A stretch of DNA of 64,000 nucleotides from positions 1 through 64,000 of the forward strand of contig JACATO010000087.1 of the NCBI GenBank assembly GCA_018389105.1. Reading direction: 5' to 3'. The notes under the pieces are model-generated. The model did not search any database and was not told where the DNA came from. It was given only the letters and a program-made list of their open reading frames with translations. Shown here piece after piece: positions 48,761-61,001 of this stretch. The position numbers and the translations under genes are program-made. The DNA is from Nautilus pompilius. Its lineage: Eukaryota; Mollusca; Cephalopoda; Nautilida; Nautilidae. Position 1 is the first letter of the stretch. Every line of letters starts with the position of its first letter.

Positions 48761-51700
48761 TCATCTTTAACTAATTTACAAAAGGGAAAAAACTTTGTTA
48801 GATGTCAGTTGAAGCAAGTTAATGTAGGAAAGAGTGCCAGCTGTTAAATGAAAAGTTTCTGCAGTAATTTATTGGATTGTATCTCTTTTTAATGTCTTCA
48901 GGTAGCAACATTCTTTCCCGCAATGTACTATACATGCAGTGTACCTTTGCATGCTTGCATATATATTTGTGTAGCTAAGCTGTGGTGAGTACTGTGTGTA
49001 TCAACATGATTAATTGAAAAGGAACAACTGCAGTTAATAATTATTAATTAAACCCTACTTACTTCATAGGAAAAGTTATTAATCATACATGTCATAAAGT
49101 TGGAAAAGTCTTTGGTATGAGCAAGACAGTTATAACAAAAACGTAAAAGCAGCATTATCACTTTTCACAAATCATGTGCAAGCAAAATAAATATAACTGC
49201 CAGCTTTATTTTGGTGTCTGGCTTTTGTTTGGTTAAAGAACTATCACAGAATAGGCTACAGGTGATTAAAAACAAACATGTCTACTAAAATTTATAACAT
49301 TTATTTATTCATTGCTTCCAGCAAGCAGTACTTAAAGTTGAATTTTTTGCATTAATTCAGTATAAAACTTAAAAATTTTTTCAGAGACCTAAAGAAAAGG
49401 AAGATGTTAGTTATTATATTTTTATTATAAAGGGTGGAGCACGCTGCCCTTCTACTACTGTCCGCTCAGGACTCTATTAATTATTTGTTGTTATTGTCAC
49501 TTTATCTTTTGTACAAACAATCTGTATTAAAAGGGAAATGTATAATTACAACAACTTTCTGTAAATTCTAAATGTCTTAAGTGGTTAGAGTTGTCAAAGA
49601 AGAGATTTTGTTTTTTGAATTAGCTATAGTTTGTTGCCACTGTGGTAAAATAACGCATTGTTGCACTAGGAATTCCCTTCTAGAGTAATACAGAATGATG
49701 TGGTTTCAAGGAGAGTGGACTGTTTTTCATCAGGAGCATCAAACATGGAATTCAGATTTGAGATTCCATTTTATTTAATGGATGAGTTAAGATTTTAGAA
49801 TTATTTAACTGTCTGGACTTCATCTTAAGAATTATGTATTGTAAGCAATAACAATGATAAAAGAAAGATTAAAACAAGAAACTTGTTTTAATAGTCTGGA
49901 TTAAATCTACAATGTACATAATGAAGCTTGCTCAAGTTCTAAGTGCATAGTGATTTATATGAACCTGGTATTTGACTTACTTGTTAATTTTCAAACTATT
50001 TTCTAAAAATGAAGGAATGAGAAGTATCTGTTTACGTTATAATATTTAATGGCTCGTAAGATGCTGTGCTGTTATAGCCAGCCTAGTCCATCCCAGCCCA
50101 GCCAAGCCAAGGAGGCTGGCAACTGCTATCTATGGATTCAAGTCCATTAGGAGTGATGATTGTGCCTGTTTAGAATTATTGATTGTGGTTTCTAGTTTAA
50201 TGTGGCCATGGAGAATCTGATTTTGACCAGTTGATCCCACTGTATCATGATGCAGCTGTTGCTGCCTTTACTGCTTTGGGGACAACTCTTGAGTACATAG
50301 AGGCCTTTTGCTGTTGGTTCTGTTAAGGAAAATCTGTTTATTGTATGAGCAGAGAGCACTGCTTTGTAGAGTTATTTTGCTACATATAGGGAGGAAAGTA
50401 TTGCCTCTTTGTTCTATTAGGAAGCCCAGGCGACGAGTGCGAAGGATGTCTTGGTTAGATATGGGAAGTGAGGAGGGCAGTTGAGTACCTACCAACCTAT
50501 AAGCTAGTTTTGGCTAGCTGAAGAAACCCAGGAAAGTAGATGCTCTCTTAGTGGTCTTTATTACATTGTCCTAAAAACAAGTCTGCTTTGCTTAGATTTC
50601 TCGGCATGAACTTTCTGACTGAAAAGGTAAATACTAGGGTTATGATATCATTGGTTTTAAATCACCATTATCTTTTTACAGATAAATGTTTTATACCATC
50701 TGCATTTACATCCGGCTCCAACCTTAACTGTTTTAGCCTGACTAGGTACTTTCGCTATCACCAGGCATTGGAGTAACGTAACCTTACTGCTTAACTCGGC
50801 CTGGCTGGGCCTGGCTCTTGATGGAGTAACTGGTTAAAAAAATGTATTGGAGGTGGTCAAACAAAGCCAGCAAACTTAGACTTCAGGTAAAGAATGAGTT
50901 GGTTACGCAGAATGCTATCGGTTGAGCCTTCCCCTCAAGTGTTTACTGCTTCATATGCTGTAAGGTTAATAAGAGAGATATCTGAGTCATGGCCTCGTTA
51001 GTTATCAAATTTTATGGGTGCTGCTACTGAACCAGGCTGGTCTTAGGAATGTTTGTGAAAGAGTTTCAGCCTGGCCACCTCTTCTGTTAATGAATAAACA
51101 TCAATTTCCTTATTTTCCATTTGTAGCCACAGTGCAACAGTAACCCTAACATTGTGGCTTTATGACAGAGCATGGTCTGGGTAAATTATTTAAACTTACA
51201 AATTCATTTGAGAGTAAAAATGAATGCAATACTATATTTTCAATTTAGTGAATTAAAAAAAAAAACAATTTTTCAAATACCTAAACTACAGACAAATACA
51301 TAATTACTTCCTTTCTCATAGAATGTTTTAAAACATATCTTGATAAGCCATTTAGATAACTGTTATGTGAAAAATAAACAAATACCTGTTGAACATTATA
51401 GGCGACCTTCTTGACTGTTTTGGACCCCTTGATACTTGTCAAGTTTGGTTACTTTTGAGCAGGGAGTGTATTAAGTGTCCCCACACCCCCTTCCAGCATC
51501 CTGCTTTGTTTACTGTAGCAGGTCCTATTTACTGAAGAGATACTTCTTGACAGCTACATTTTTCTTAACAGTAAAACTCACCCTTCCAGCTTTCTTGTGT
51601 GATGGAAGTTCAGGGTGTTAGATTACGGAGACTGGACCAGTGCCCAGTTTGTAACTTATCCCTGGCATGATTCATAAGCAGTAAGAAACTGATTCACCTT

Positions 51701-53918
51701 TAGTGGTAGTTAGCTTCTGGATGTGTTGTATGTGCCAGGGTTTGGAATTAATAATATATCAGGCTACTGCACCCAGGCTAACAAACAGTGGGTTCTTATG
51801 AATGAAGTAACAAATTACTAGCAGCTAGCAGATGGAGTGTTTGTGTTCCTTCAGCAGTGTGGAGAGATTATTGATTAGACTAGGCTGATTGGTACAGGCC
51901 TGGGACCAGCATACCTACCCACTTCCTGTGTTGTACTGAAGAACATCTCAACTGTGGTGTGCAATTATAAACCACCCCAGCCTAAGCTCAGGGGGGAAAG
52001 ACAACCCTTCTTGTATTTCCTGTGAGGCTAAAATACACATCCTGGTACTTCTACAAATCTCATTATGCAAAAGATGATGGAATGTGACACCAGTTGATGA
52101 TGTTGAGGCTCTGTTTTGTCATCATTTTGTCCAGCCATCCATCCAGAACAGACACAAACAGTGTGGAAAAATAACATAAATTTATTATCAGAGTCTTGAT
52201 TGATCACAACTGTGAGTATAGAAAATCATTGTGGGATTGAGCTAAAACATGTTGTGGAGTAAAAAAGACAGGAAGATTTTTCTGTTCCGTGATATTGTGT
52301 GTGGAGGATTGTCTGTTTTCAGAATTTAAAAGTAAATTTGAGTTATACTGAGATTTAAAAAAACAAACAAACAGAAAACAGGTAGGCAACTGGCATGTAA
52401 GAAAATGAAAAACAGATTTTTGATTTTTCTTTTCTTTTCTTCCTGGTGATAAGTTTCCAGAATCTCTGAAAATATCAGGTTTTAGATATCTATTTTGTTA
52501 AGCAACAAAAAGCTTGGAAGAAGCAGTTTTTTTTATTATGAAATCTGTGAATTTAATCAAATTTGATTGATCCTGATGATAAGAAAAGATTATCATAGGT
52601 TTTTTTTTCTTATGAAAGAACTGCTTTTTTGTGTGTAGTATTCGCAGATTTTAAATTTGGATGCTAATAGGCAGGAAAAGTGACTAAATAGGGGAACAAG
52701 TGTGTGAGAGTAAAATATATAAAGAAAGAAAAAAATCAAACTTTTAGTTTGGTGCATGGACTCTGAAAAGTTACCAACAAACCTTTTTCTACATCAGTGC
52801 AGAGGAGAAAAAAAAGCCAACTATTTGTGCAGATAATTAAAACAGAGATGTCATGTCGTCAGTCAAATTAGGATACATTTTTAAGTACTGCAGAGTAAAA
52901 CAGTAAAGTTCATTATGACATTTATTGAGCAACAGCTTATAAAGATGGCTGTAATTTGTTGCTGATGGATAGTTTAATGCAGTTTGCTTAAGAGAAGATA
53001 ATAGATTTTATTTAAACAAAGTAGTTGTCATCTTTTGACAGAGGAATGGAGGAAGATATAATTTTGACATGGTAATAAAAGAGAAATTTGTGTTTGGTAG
53101 AGGTGGTATGTTAAGAGAATTGAATTGTGTTATTTTGTTTGATATTTGTTTCATCATGGGAATGAAAAGTTAAGTTAAATTGAAATCTTTTTATTTCATG
53201 ATGGAAAATAAAAGTTCCAGAATTGTCTGAGAGGTATAATAGATTGTGTAGATCTGTTAAAGCCTAAGTGTTTCTTGATCCAGAATGAAGAGGAAAGTTA
53301 TGAGATATCTGATTGGAATGGAATGGAAAAGTTTGAGCCATGTGAAAAGAAAAGAAAGAGAAAGACATTTCTACAAGTGAAGATAGAAATGCAGAAAAGT
53401 GAAAAAAAAAATGGAAAGAGGAAATATAAAAAAATGTGGATGAGTAACAAAATGAAATAGAGGAATGGAAATAAGTCGATACATTGAGAAAGGATTGGAA
53501 TGAAAGAGTTTTATGTAATATCAGGAAACAAAGGAGGAGCTTTTTAATCTGGATAATCTTGACATATTTTGCATTGTGAAAAAAATAATGATAAAAACAA
53601 ACAAAAACATTAATGGAGTCAAATTTGGAGAAGATAGTTTTCTAATCTGAAAAAGGAACTGGACCTAATTGGACTCTGATTATGAAACAAGATTTGGAAT
53701 TTTACCTTGAGGCTAAAAAGGATTAAAAAGAAAATTCAAGATTTTGTGTTTGCAAACAAACAGGAAGGAGAGAATTTGTTGGGGTGGTCAGCTCAGTCCA
53801 GCTGATGCCAATTATCTAATTGACAGGAAATGACCTCTAAGGTGAAGAGGTCAAGCCAGCAGTACACACAGGACTTGTATGAGGCAAAACATCATCCCTC
53901 TTTGGTTTGTCCTTACAG

Positions 53919-54027
53919 CACAGAGGATTATGTTTGATGTGCAGAACATTTATGGAACGCCCCAAATTCCCCGCAAAAAGCCATCCGGCACCACCAGGTC
54001 AAGGAGGATGACTCTCATAGACTTAAG
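53919..54027 (+). CDS. First recognised coding exon of a long gene
   Basis: Acceptor TTTGTCCTTACAG and donor TTAAG|GTAGTA bound 109 nt. An ATG at 53930 (A at -3) opens 32 codons plus two bases. There is no stop upstream of it within the exon, so the coding region could also begin in an earlier exon. The segment starts MFDVQNIYGTPQIPRKKP and is followed by a Ser/Thr/Arg-rich basic stretch (about residues 15-28) that includes RRMT, matching the PKA-type consensus R-R-x-T at T28. The two leftover bases (AG) join the G of the exon at 60908 to give Arg33. GC-rich codons contrast with the AT-rich introns. I do not recognise the protein. Confidence 0.65.
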
Positions 54028-55555
54028 GTAGTACACTCTTTTTTTTAGATTTTTTTTTAAAAGTCACTTAACAAATGCACTTGACAGCACCTAGCAGCCT
54101 GGCCAGCTCTTGTTTTGATAAACTTTTTCTTTTAAAAAAAAATTCCTTTGCCTATTTAGGGTTGCATTATTAATGAAGAGTTATTACAAGTGTATTGACT
54201 AAAGCATGCCAAGGGACCAAGCACTTCATTAGCAAATGTATACCCTGATCGCATCAGTTATGTTTCATCTTTAAGTTTGCTTTATTTGGCAGTAACATAT
54301 TGAATTCTTAGAAATTTTTCACAGAAACGTAAATTCTAGTTTCATAATGATTATAGTATAAATTACTGCTGCTGTTGTGGTCAGTTGGTAAGTAAAACAA
54401 ACAAACGTTGGATTTCAGTGTTGTGTAAAGATGTTATTCAATTAATCTCTTTTCCTACTCTGTCTAATAGTGATAGGAATCCTCTTTAGAGATGAAAAGA
54501 TTTATAAAATGAAAAAAAAAAAACAAACTACAAACAGAATCTAAATTTAAGGAGTTCTTTCAAATTTTAAAAGTGGTCGTGTACTTAGCTTGAATGCAAG
54601 CATTGATTTTATGTATGAAACTAACATTTACTTTGCGATATTAAACGCTCCAGTTTTCTCTAGATAGATCTAAAATACACTTCGATAAAATGTCAAGATT
54701 TTCTTGCATTTTTCAAGGATATAAGTCAGGTCTTATTTGTATAAATGTGTAGATAAATCACGGTTAGGGGTCTTCAGTTGTTCCAAATAGTATAAACTAG
54801 AATATGTTAATGAAATTTAGAGGACCAATACTTTTTATATAATTTAATAGATTTAAAAAAAAAACAACCATATATGAACCCATTGGTTGAAATAAATGGT
54901 TTTCTGATAATTTAGAAGTTCTCAATAGCACCTGAATATGTTACTGAAAAAAAAAGAGATTTATCTCATTCATCATTTAAAAAAAAAAGAGATACATTTC
55001 TTTTTAATATGGAATACCTAAGTATTAATATAATTGAAAAAAAATTAATTATTGTTTAAAAAAAATGAATCAACTAGTTAATTTACATCATTATTGCATA
55101 ACTCATTTAGCCAAATTATTTGGAACCCCCTTTTTTTTGTTATTTCATTGTACCACCAATCATAGCAGTAAATCTGAATGTGACAGGTGCTGCAATTATT
55201 TTGAAAATAAAAGAAATTCAATAGTACGGCTTTTTCTCCAACTTTCCACCTATCACTTTTGCAGTTAATGACAGGAATATATATAAACCAGGAAAAATAG
55301 GTTGTCACATTACTGAGTTCAGTTTTTAAATGAGCCAGGATTATGTATGATGGTAAGTGGATAAATACTTGATATAAATGATTTGTTTCTTAATCAACAG
55401 TTGACTACAAGACACAATATGCATGTATAGTTTTTGTCTTAATGATGCAAATATCCTTTATTTCAGAGCTATAAATGAATAATTGGTCTCATTACGTGTT
55501 CATTTAATTGTGTTCTGTTATAATTTTTTTCCTTATTGTGCATTAATATATACAA

Positions 55556-55830
55556 GGGAAGCAACCCTGGCGGAGGAGTGTAGTGGCATGGGTTGTCCAT
55601 TAGGAAGCATTGCCAGTGTTGCCAGCGCTTTTAACTGATGATGAAATCCTCGCCAGATGTGAGAGGAGACCAGAACGCCTGGAGGAAACCCATGCAGTTT
55701 CTGGGGAGGAAAAGCAAGAATAAATTATGCTGGCGGGGTATGTGAGCCAGAGTCCATAAGAATTGAAATCTGGCCCTCTACCTTAGCAGTAATCTACCAC
55801 TTGACTACTGCACTGTCCACACAACTTTTT
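55556..55830 (-). repeat. tRNA-derived SINE
   Basis: On the minus strand the head reads TAGTCAAGTGGTAGA (A-box-like, about 55795-55809) followed by AGATTTCAATTCTTA (B-box-like). The body includes GGTTGTCCATTAGGAAG (55591-55607) and GAGGAAACCCATGCAG. One of the best-preserved copies. Confidence 0.6.
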
Positions 55831-57615
55831 AAAAAGGAAATGAAATTTTTATTATATTGGTTCACAATTAGCAGTGACTATTTTATTGGGCTGTACACAC
55901 TTTTCAGTGAGGTGGAGTGGTAATATGCTTGCTTTTATTTTCCTCTAAAATGTTGGTAAAGGACTCATTCTTGTAAGGGTTACATCCATCTTTTGGTAAT
56001 TGAGCAGTATTTGCCATGTAATAAATATTTTATGCTCTTTCTTGTTTTGCTGTGAATCTCCTATTTTTTTAAAACTTGATATTTTTAGGGGTGGTTGAGT
56101 TTGTTGCCAGTTGACCAGTTGAAATTTTGGGAAACTGATCAGAAAAGCTGTATACAGTAGAAATATTTATGCCACAAGTTGTCAGTTCACACGACCATCT
56201 ATCATTAACACCATTTTAATGCATGTGCAAAAGTTAATCTTTTGACCCATTTCTGGGAACTCCAAGAAATGAACCATGAATGTGAAAACCAAGCATAAGA
56301 AGGAAAAATGGACTGCTTTATTTATTTTTTTTGGAAATCAGTGACTGCAGTGAAGAGAAACTGATGATAATAGCGCATCTGTTGTGAATTATGGGTAAAT
56401 AAGAAAAATGAATATAAAACAGAAAGGTGGTTAGGAAAGGAACTTTCCGTGGCTTTGGTGACAAAAAGGAGATTGTTTTGGCATTTGAGAATGAGATGGG
56501 TCATTAGCATCATACACATGTAAATGTTGTGGGGGGAAAGTCACTGTATTTCCCCAGTCATTGATCCAACCAAGAGTCTTCATGACTGGATGACTGTTTT
56601 TTTCTGTCTTCTCTAAATGGCTTAAGTTAGTAGTTAGGAATGATAACTAATTAAAGGTTGAATAGTCAACTTTAATTGATATAAAAGTTTAGCTTATTTG
56701 CTAGTAACCAGAAATTTCTAACAATTTTTTATTATATTTTGCTAATTAGTGTAAGAAATTTAATTGAATGCAGAATAAATATTCTTTTATAGAAGTTAAT
56801 AACTTTTGTATCTGTTGTTTGATATTTTAATAAACACTTGCTTGGAAATGCAGTAATGGCTGGCAGACAAATACAAACAACTACAGCTGGTGTACTCTAT
56901 AATTATTATGAAATTTAGAAATTTAGTAAAATGTTTGCAAACAAAATATTAATAGAATTTTCACAGCTATTAGATTATAGAATAAATGGAAAGATTTCAC
57001 AAGACTTGAAATATTTAGTGGCATTTATTTACATAACACTGTAGGAAGAAAACTGACATGGTCAGTTACGAGTTTTGAGTCTTGTTTGGAAATTTTAGCT
57101 GCAAAAAGCCATCTTTGGTTATTACTTTGTAGACTCGTTGCAATAGCCCAGTTACAAGTAGTATGTGGCAGTGCATATAGTTATTATTTGGGAAGAGATT
57201 GTTTGCATGTTTTGGTTTTTAAAAAAAATTTAACCTGAATAAATGTATAGAAACAATAATGTTTTAAATAATTTTTCAGCTTTGTAAAGAAATAGTTCTT
57301 AATTTTCCTGAAATATAACAAGTCAGAGTATATATGTGGCTGATTATTGGCAGTCCACTTTCCTTTATGGCTGCCATTTTGAACTGGTTTGTTAACCAAG
57401 CCAGAAGTCTAAGGGGAAACGGATTTCACATGAAGAAATATACTGACTACTTTGACTTTGTCACAGAGTGGCTAAAAGATTAGTTGCTGGTTTTTTTTGT
57501 GTTGAAAATATATGCTATGCAAAGTTAATAAAGAGCAAAGGGGATGGCAAGTAAGTATTGATTGTTAGATATTTGACAGAGCAGTTTAATAAAACAAATG
57601 GCAATGCTTGACATG

Positions 57616-57633
57616 ACTGACTGACTGACTGAC
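57616..57633. repeat. (CTGA)n microsatellite
   Basis: Four tandem GACT/CTGA units. Confidence 0.85.
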
Positions 57634-59239
57634 ATGTTTCTGTCAACATTAATTTGGTTGAGATGGGCTTTTTATACACTTGGATGCTATTTTCATTTGC
57701 CACCGGAAAATTTTCAGCATCTGAATTCTTATTCTTTTGGTAAAAATTATAGGCTGTGCCCTCTCTTGCTGTTATATAAGCAATCTGTGGAGGGGAGTTT
57801 AAGAAACAAAATGGTTTTAAAATTGATTTTTTTTATACTTATACTGATGTAACCACACTGATGTTTTTCTTAGGCTCACATCTGCCACCTAGCAACCATA
57901 TTCTCTTTATCAGAATCCCTGAATCCAAGAGAGCTGATGTTCACTGTTCATCATTTGCTAGTTGATAGGCATCAGTCACAAGTTCAAACCACTAAGAATC
58001 AATCATACATCTAAAAAATACATACATACATCTCCACTCATTTTCTTAAGAGAATAAAATTGATCTCTCTCAGTAGAAATTTTAAATACAAAACAAGAAA
58101 TAGACAAAAAAAAAAATTCCTATTTTTCCTAAGTTTGTTTTACACGCAGTCTATAGTTGAACGTAGTTACATCCTTATTGCTTGACTAAAACCCACTTCT
58201 ATAATTTGATGATGAGCACTTGAAACCTTCACTTTTCACCAAACCAAAAACTTTGGATTTCATTTGTGAGACCTAACTATACATGGAAGATATATAGCTT
58301 TTTAAACACTTTCATTTTTCTGCTATTGTTTTCTGTGGCAGTCTACATGAGAGATGGTTTAAGTTACACATTTTTTTTGTACAGCTAAGCACTAATTCTG
58401 TTCTGCATTTTCTACAATTCATTTGAATCAATTATCTTGCAGACAATTATTGGTTGTCAAAAATGAGTTACAACTATTGATTATTTGCCGAGAATGTGGG
58501 TTGATATACCCCCCCCCCCAACCTCTGCTTTTATTTGGTTATTTTATTGCTGTTCTTCCTTCACTCTCTTATTTTGATGGCTATTAATCACAGAACCTTT
58601 TGGGGATTTGAATAAATTCACCAATGCTGTGGTTGATGACTGCTTTCTATGTTCTCCTTTTTTTTCAGGTTAGCCACATAATATTTTAACATTCTATTGT
58701 GTCTGATGAAATATATACAATACAGAAAGCTTTAGCTACCAGATATCAGACTGAGCCTGTATTCTATAGGGAAAATTAGGAGCTATTATACTTTTCCTAA
58801 AGTTGTTTTTTTGTCTATATTTTTTAGTTAAAAACTCATTAACTAATGCAGTACATACAGAATTTCTCTGCATTCCTGGCATGCATTTATCAAGCCAGCC
58901 TCATTTACCAGCTATTATTTGTTTGTATTTTGGATCAGAGAATTCTGTAATGTCATTCCTGCATATTAAAATACTTGATTCATTCATTTATGTATTTGAA
59001 TTTTTTTAGTAATTAGCCAACAGATCATCGTTACAATGCAGGGTAGCACAAATGATGGTCTTTTTGGTATTTGTTGGTTGTTGCCTCTGCTCAAACACAA
59101 GAATTAGAATAACAATGTGTGAACTTAAGAGTCCCCTCCTCCATATACTTAAAAGTGATTTATTAAAAGCATTAGCAAAATATTTAAGTCAGATCCTTTA
59201 TCTAAGCTGTTTCCATGATATAACCAATTCATCATTATC

Positions 59240-59540
59240 TTGGTGAACCTTGTTCTGGCTTTTGAGGTCTAAGGACATCTCATGGCAGTGAGTTAGAAGC
59301 AGAAAGTGTTTGATATTTGTCTTCATGACCAAGTGAGTTACATTGGTATGGTAAACCTCCATCATGTATCTGGAAAATCTCTCTAAAACTCTTCATTTTT
59401 AGATATGGGACGATGGAGGAAGTCCATGTGGCTTGTTGGTGAAGAAGAAGAAACCATGTTAGGACGGTATGCCAGACTAACCTCGAGCCTTCAATTCACA
59501 AGTTCATTGGTCTACCTTTGGACCATAGGCCACCCAACCA
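59240..59540 (-). repeat. tRNA-derived SINE, uninterrupted copy
   Basis: Full order of blocks for the family: CATGGCAGTGAGTTAGAAG, CTTCATTTTTAGATATGG, GGCTTGTTGGTGAAGAAG, then at the right end the decayed tRNA head on the minus strand. Serves as the reference for the split copy at 19.6-20.3 kb. Confidence 0.55.
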
Positions 59541-60326
59541 ATTTATTAATTTATTTAGATTTAAAAAAAATGTGATATGAAGACTTATTAATGTAATATA
59601 TTTAAGTGCATCTTAAACTTATAAATGAAAGATATGTATATTTAAAAAAAATTTGTTTAAGCATTGTAAAATTATGTAATGCTCAATTGATATTTGCATG
59701 AGACAGTCTGAGCTAGCATAGGTCATTTGCTCATACATGGACTCACTTAAATGTTGCACCAGGCTAAATTTAAATGCATTATCTAGATAAGATTCCAAAT
59801 TTTCTTCAGAGGTTGTCCAGTTTCAGAAGCAACAAAAACACCTTTTGGCTATAATTTACATGAAAAGATGGTACCATTGATACACAATATCTCTGGTTGC
59901 TCCTGCATTATGATAGCACTATAATTGCAAACATTATTGATTAACAGCGTTTTTATGCAGTCATTGTGTAGTGATTTATGTAACTGATTAATTGTCTGTA
60001 CTTTGTGCACTCATAGAAATTATTGTTGGTTAGTAGTAGTCTCAGAAGATTAGCAAAATCTCTGTGTTAATGCTGCTGCTGCTGTTGTGAGAAATATCTT
60101 TATAATATAGCAGCTATAAGTGAGTCAACTTAAGATGCATAAACAGTTCTTCATTCTCAAAAGAGCTCCATGAAAAGAAGTTGTACCTAGTCACAATATA
60201 TTTACCCTTTCCTACCATTAAATAAAAATGCACTAATGCTTAATAATATGAAATATATTAGTTTATTCTCTTCAGGGAAGTCTAAACAAAATCATCAATT
60301 TGTTTCTGAGAGAAATTTTCAGAACA

Positions 60327-60845
60327 CGGTAAAATTTATTTAATCTGGCAAACTGATCTGGCACTAGGCTAAACCAGTGTAATTTATCACCACTGTGCAG
60401 CACTGTGAACCAGTCTACCAGTGTGTGTTTGGATGTTTAATGCTCTTTGAAAACATTTTATGTTATTTATTTCTCTAATAAACATTCATTTCAATGAATT
60501 ATTTTGTAATATTGTCAAGGAATAGTTCTTCAGATAGCCGGTTGAATGAAAAGAAAGAGAGTTTTTTGTAAACATTAGCACTTCGGTATGGCTACACTGT
60601 GTTTAACCCTGCTGGTACTGTACGTAGTGGCTGATACACACACTATTGTTCATTCTTCACTTCATTTAGGGGAGTTTTTATTACAGTATCATTTATTATC
60701 TTTTACTATACATTACTATTACATGCGAGTTATTGTTATTGTGATTTAATAATTTATAGGTAAATTGTGCCTATTATTTAATTATGTGGATATAAACCAA
60801 CGCATTATCTAATCTGGCACCTGCTAAATTAAAGGAATTATGCTG
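60327..60845. mobile_element. Possible pogo-like MITE, decayed
   Basis: Left end CGGTAAAATTTATTTAATCT and right-end complement CAGCATAATTCCTTTAATTT are imperfect inverted repeats of the pogo style, about 520 bp apart. No TA duplication is clear and no transposase is present. It ends 62 bp before the exon at 60908. Confidence 0.35.
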
Positions 60846-60907
60846 TGGTTGTGAATGCAAAAGAGACTTGGTGAGTTTTGTTATTTCTAAACTGGTTGCT
60901 GTTTTAG

Positions 60908-61001
60908 GAATGTGCGTCTGGAAGAGGAGGATGTACGTTTCCGCCGAACTGCCTCTGGAACGCTAAAATCAGAAGGGTTGGTTGGACAGTTCTCATCCAA
61001 G
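60908..61001 (+). CDS. Second recognised coding exon of the long gene
   Basis: Acceptor TTGCTGTTTTAG and a near-perfect donor CCAAG|GTAAGC bound 94 nt. With the two bases carried over from the exon at 53919 it encodes residues 33-64: RNVRLEEEDVRFRRTASG followed by TLKSEGLVGQFSSK. Features: an acidic patch E38-D41, then R45-R46 ahead of T47 and S49, a possible basophilic kinase site, and further Ser residues. The exon ends exactly on a codon boundary. Phase continuity on both sides, strong splice sites and CpG-containing GC-rich codons make this the most secure exon of the gene. Family not recognised; the composition suits a cytosolic, phosphorylatable tail. Confidence 0.72.

Larger units (their letters stand above)
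8836..53918 (+). other. Putative very long first intron of the rightward gene
   Basis: Inferred from a donor at 8836 and the first convincing downstream acceptor at 53918, about 45 kb. CpG-depleted throughout except in young transposons and a patch near 26.1-26.3 kb. Stretches with nothing recognisable beyond simple AT-rich sequence include about 11.6-12.5, 13.0-14.5, 15.0-17.5, 20.4-25.2, 26.4-30.7, 30.9-33.2, 35.5-39.7 and 49-53.9 kb. If the gene really starts at 26 kb or elsewhere, part of this is intergenic. Confidence 0.35.
54028..60907 (+). other. Intron between coding exons (6.9 kb)
   Basis: GT-AG bounded. Contains SINEs at 55556-55830 and 59240-59540 and a possible pogo-like MITE at 60327-60845. 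No further coding exon could be supported. Confidence 0.55.

Noticed and set aside
57634..57852. 72-codon open frame with hydrophobic C-terminus
   Set aside because: Composition typical of AT-rich chance frames; no splice context or motif.
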